A stretch of 64,000 nucleotides of DNA from Agrypnia vestita (lineage: Eukaryota > Arthropoda > Insecta > Trichoptera > Phryganeidae). The translations under genes and the position numbers were made by a program. Each line of letters starts with the position of its first letter. The stretch's first letter is position 1. Of the stretch, positions 60,175 to 64,000 are shown piece by piece. The notes beneath the pieces were generated by a model that ran no database searches, was not told the DNA's origin, and was given only the letters and a program-made list of their open reading frames with translations. The stretch spans positions 1 to 64,000 of the forward strand of contig JADDOH010023132.1 in NCBI GenBank assembly GCA_016648135.1, read 5' to 3'.

Positions 60175-61570
60175 AAAGTAAAATTTCGCGATTTGAATAT
60201 AATCTGTGTACTCGTCTCCTTGTATTAAAATTTTTCTCTCCGCTCTTATTATTATTTATGGTAACTCATGGTAAATCGGAATAAGACATCTCATAACAGA
60301 TTACAATTTTTCAGCACATCGCGATAATTTTGCAAAAGAAACAAAATGACCTCGATTTGTAACCGCGCCGTACACTGGTACGGAATGATACAGAGGTTAT
60401 CGCTGGCATCGATAGCGTTATTAATCGTGTGCGGAAGCAAAACTGAGCAAACACGTTTACGTGTAGAAATCTGTAGACGGTCATAAATCATATGCTCCTA
60501 TGTAAATAATAATATGTTTTGTGCTTAATATATCTACATTATTTTCATAATAAGATTAATTCAAACATAGAAATGAGATGGAGTCATGTTAGGCCAAGGA
60601 TCAAAAGCAGCTAATTCTTGGTACCTCATGGACCATCCCTAACATCTGCAACATCTGCCGTGTGAATAAAAAAGATAAAGGAAATGGGTTGAAAGCTTCC
60701 TGTTCCAGCATTTTGAACGCATACCTTGGCCAAGAAACGGGTTAACTGAAAGAATGACATGTCATGTAAAGAAGCGCTATAGTGGAGGCCTCATACTTGA
60801 AGCTGAAGTGTAGATCGTCCCGAGCTTGGTGGGCCGATAACATAAAAATGATTGCAAGACTGTTGTAATGATAGTTCTTTCTTGACATCAAGCTAAAGAC
60901 ATATTTTTATTCTTTCATATATCAGTAAAATACATACGAAGTTTGCTGCAATCAAAAGAGCCAATAAAGTAAATTCAATGAATTTGCAGCAATTTATATA
61001 TGTAATGATTTCTTAAATATGCTTGTAAGATGGTTCTTGTGCATTCATGTGTATCCTAATTTTTAATTGTACTGTTAATTTCCAATAAATCTATTTTTTT
61101 TTATGAGGACTGTGTAGTAAGTAACAATTTTTAATGACTGATGGCACCACTGGTGCAAAATCTGTACACCTACATAATGTTGAATACCAACTTTCGAAAG
61201 ATGCCTGAGTTAAAATTTCAGACAGATTTATTAGTTAATTAGATTTATTATAGCTGTTGAAAAGTGGGCAAGTTTGTGTTTGTTTTCAACCGTGGACAAA
61301 AGAGCAATATCAGTCTGTGATTTGTACGATTATAAGGAAGTGTAAGGGAATAAAGGTTAAGTAATGCCAAAAGGCAAGACTTAACCTTTATTTCCATTCA
61401 TTTCCATTAAAGGAATGCCATTTATAAGGATCATGCCCCTTTGATGACTACAACCAGATATTGGTTTGAGTCGTTCTGTGCTCACCTACAGAATGTGCTC
61501 CCTTGTGTATACACAATGAGGGCCTGGAATAGGATAATGAATTCAAGAATGGTTGAATATCCATAATTGT
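60175..61570. other. GCP2 intron sequence without a recognised exon
   Basis: No exon is supported. The part from about 61290 may already belong to the decayed mariner that follows, but the reading is too broken to say. Confidence 0.35.
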
Positions 61571-61579
61571 TAAAAAAAA

Positions 61580-62340
61580 AAATGCGCCCAGGCCGTCCAA
61601 TTGAGATGACTGCGAAGGATACGGTCAGCAAAATCCACAATATTGTGTCGGCAGACCAGAGATTGCTATCATTGTAAACATCTCAATTGAACAAGTACAA
61701 AATGAGAAAACTAACTGCGAGATGGGTGCTGTATTTGCTCATAGTGGAACAAAAAAAATTTGCTGACAACTTCGGAGCAATGGTTCGACGTTTTAAGCGA
61801 GATCCAAAAGAGTTTTTGTGGCATTTCTTGACAGTTAACGTAACATGGATCCATCAAAACATGGCAGAAATGAAAAAAACTGTCTATACAGTTAACTTCA
61901 CCTGGCAGACCTGAGGAAGACAAAAATAGTTCCATCAGCCGGAGAGGTCATGACAAACGTTTTTTGGGATTTGCGAGGCATCATCTTCACCGACTACTTG
62001 GAGAAGGGAAGGACAATCAAGGAGCAGTGAGTTTTGGCCCGATTTAACACAAAATTGGTGCAAAAACGGCCCCATTTGGAGAAGAAAAAATGTGTGTTCA
62101 CCGTAATAATAATAATAATAATGCACCAGCTCATTCACTTTTACACCAGAGTTGAAGATGCCCCATGATGATTTATTTTTATTTACAAACATGAAAAAAT
62201 GTCTTGGTGAAAAGTGATTCAAGTTAAACAAGGAAAACGCAGAAACAGAGGCTTATTTTGTGAAGATCAAAAAAAATTGGAACATCGCTGGACATCGAGC
62301 TAAAATGAGACTATGAGACCGAGATATAAATAAAAAATAT
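61580..62340 (+). pseudogene. irritans-type mariner transposase remnant
   Basis: Broken frames give, in order: GRPIEMTAKDTVSKIHNIV; KMRKLTARWVLYLLIVEQKK; FKRDPKEFLWHFLTVNVTWI, where VTxDETWI is expected, so the first catalytic Asp is lost; a PSAGEVMTNVFWDL-like word; GIIFTDYLEKGRTI; a DNNNAPAHSLL-like word; and KCLGEK and ETEAYF. The order and words match Himar1-like (irritans) transposases. No inverted ends were found. An (AAT)n run at 62106-62125 has expanded within it. Confidence 0.75.
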
Positions 62341-62793
62341 TAATTTTAAAATGTGTTCCTTCCCTAGCACATGTATTTATCATACAGCCCTCGTACAAGG
62401 TGTTTCGGACCTAATCCTGCAGGGAATAGGAGTCAAAATATATACTTTGTGAAAAATATACATATTACACATATTCTTAAAATGTAAAACCCCCTGAAGT
62501 GTTGTGGAGTAGATCTAAACACTTGTATAATAATATACTGATTTTCATAATTTTGGTAATACTGGTAGGTAGGTGTGATAAAACAATGATAAATAAATTT
62601 CTATAAATTAAACACATTCATCTTTAACCTTTATATATCCTCAATATTGGTTCATATGGAAAAATCAAATAATTATCATTATTTTTAATAGTTTCTCAGG
62701 TAGTGATGGTAAGTATGTAACATGAAAAATACAAAGGACAAATTGCTGCCTCGATAATCTGTGAGAGTTTTTCATTGACTATCAATCTTATTA

Positions 62794-63270
62794 CAGTAAA
62801 ACTCCGATAATTTAAAATTTAACATAATTCAAATTTTTAAAACCCACAAGTCCCAAAATGTTAATTTCATAGTAAATTAAGCCCGATAATTTGAAAACCA
62901 CAGTAATTCAAAATAATTTTTAGCCCTTTATGTCATAAATCAATACATTTTAGTTCACGTAATTCTAATTCACGTAATTTTTTTTCAAAATTGAAAAAAT
63001 ATTTCGATTTTCTTCACAAGTATGTCAATATCAGCTACTTTAGTATTAGAAATGTCACAATCTTTGTATAAGCATAATAAATATGCAAAAATACGAAGGA
63101 TTCTTAAAAAATTTATGGCTTTTTTCACGAGTTTTACGATTTTTGGTGAATTTGCATTGCGATTTTTGCATTGTGATTATATTACTTTGAATTTCGAATT
63201 AACGGGGTTCCGTATAATTCAAATTGTTTGTTCCCCTTTTGGTTCCCTTGAATTTCGAATTATTCTACTG
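62794..63270. mobile_element. pogo-like MITE
   Basis: Ends CAGTAAAACTCCGATAA and, inverted, CAGTAGAATAATTCG, flanked by TA (62792-62793 and 63271-63272). Length 477 bp. AATTTCGAATT and AATTCAAAT words fill the subterminal zones. Related to 54-1767 and 3728-4016. A 96-codon frame runs across it by chance. Confidence 0.72.
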
Positions 63271-63555
63271 TACAGAACTCTACTGGCTGTACGTATAATG
63301 TCTGGAGCATAATAGTCTTGAAATTTTTATTTTACCAAAAATTTCTCGATGATCACTTATTAATACAGCATGAGATATTAAAAATTTTTTTTTTGCTGAC
63401 TCATTAGCTGTGCTCAGACCCAGCGATGAATATAGACGATGTCTGACAGCTCGCCACAGTGGCCCAGCGGCAAACATCACATTTCAGCACTTATATTTTT
63501 ATGACTAAAATTGGATAAGTCATAGATAAAAGGTAAGAAGGATGATGAATGTTAC

Positions 63556-63730
63556 CTGCAGAGCATTCTTTCAACATGCTTGCAGTAGAAGAGGTGTCGG
63601 AAGATCATCTGATAACAGGTCACAGCCTTTTGATTGAGGATGAGTGAGACAGGCCACTTGACTTCAACTGCAAATGTAAAGGACTCCCATCCCGTCAGAG
63701 ACAACTTTTCATCCTTGTGGAGACGGTATT
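63556..63730 (-). CDS. Grip84: GCP2 internal exon, most 5' in the window
   Basis: The acceptor AATCTTTGCAG precedes 63730 and the donor CAG|GTAAC follows 63556. The exon encodes YRLHKDEKLSLTGWESFTFA, VEVKWPVSLILNQKAVTCYQ and MIFRHLFYCKHVERMLC. This is the highly conserved start of the GCP2 C-terminal domain, which binds gamma-tubulin in the microtubule-nucleating small complex and ring complex. Upstream exons lie beyond the window, so the gene is partial here (about 280 residues). Confidence 0.95.
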
Positions 63731-63767
63731 CTGCAAAGATTAGAAAGAGTTAAATAAGAGAATTGAA

Positions 63768-64000
63768 TATTGACTTGTATCAAAGCGAATAAATTTTTAA
63801 TATTCCATATAAGTTACTGTAGTGATAGTCAAATGTTTAACAAAAAATGTAAAAAAAATCGAGAGAGAAAAATATGCAAATTTCGATGTCGCTTATCCCC
63901 GTAACTAATGACATTTCACTCAAAGTGTAAAAAATATTTTCTATTGAAAATGGCACGAAGACTTCCCGGAAGTTTTTGCTACTATCTACTAGACTTTCCT
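63768..64000. repeat. half foldback element beside a GCP2 exon
   Basis: From about 63768 the sequence matches one arm of the 43998-44453 element (GACTTGTATCAAAGCG, AAGTTACTGTA, TTTCGATGTCGCTTATC, ACTTCCCGGAAGTTTTTGC and an ACTAGACTTTCCT end near the window edge). The other arm is absent. Only about 37 bases separate it from the GCP2 acceptor at 63731. Confidence 0.6.

Noticed and set aside
63022..63312. 96-codon plus-strand frame
   Set aside because: It runs through and out of the pogo-like MITE and has no recognised domain.

Overview
This window is nuclear DNA of an insect. It is AT-rich, has very long introns and is crowded with old transposable elements. The evidence for an insect is a clear painless-type TRPA channel, a gamma-tubulin complex subunit 2 (GCP2, Grip84 in Drosophila) split into spliced exons, and mariner transposons of several subfamilies. 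I cannot place the order from the sequence; a lepidopteran or hemipteran would fit.

Two real genes can be followed. (1) GCP2 is on the minus strand. Its last six coding exons lie at 63730-63556, 55382-55214, 11657-11514, 10121-10044, 6197-6007 and 5385-5292. They join in phase, have consensus splice sites and end in a stop codon. The 5' part of the gene lies beyond position 64000. One intron is about 43.6 kb (55213-11658). (2) Inside that intron, on the plus strand, is painless: an uninterrupted 956-codon reading frame at 50471-53341 with a splice acceptor just upstream. A GC-rich segment near 19.4-19.8 kb with a good splice donor is one candidate for its promoter and 5' untranslated exon. 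Convergent with GCP2, a probable last exon of an unidentified plus-strand gene lies at 4782-4935.

Most of the rest is mobile DNA. Region by region: 0-5 kb, a pogo-like element with a Harbinger fragment, a deleted mariner, and a pogo-like remnant; 5-12 kb, GCP2 exons with tRNA-like SINEs and a mauritiana-type mariner; 12-34 kb, foldback elements, a hAT-type element with a perfect 8-bp target duplication, an element rich in GAGCATGC palindromes, and MITEs; 34.8-40.1 kb, two inverted cecropia-type mariners, one carrying a three-level nest (mariner, then pogo-like, then LINE); 41-49 kb, foldback elements, interleaved long inverted repeats and a minisatellite; 49.6-53.5 kb, a piggyBac-like element and painless; 54-64 kb, a hAT-type element, SINEs, a LINE copy, a nested TIR element, an irritans-type mariner and a pogo-like element. 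No bacterial features, CRISPR arrays or rRNA genes were seen. GC-richer, apparently non-repetitive blocks (for example 38.1-38.7 kb) are candidate regulatory DNA.
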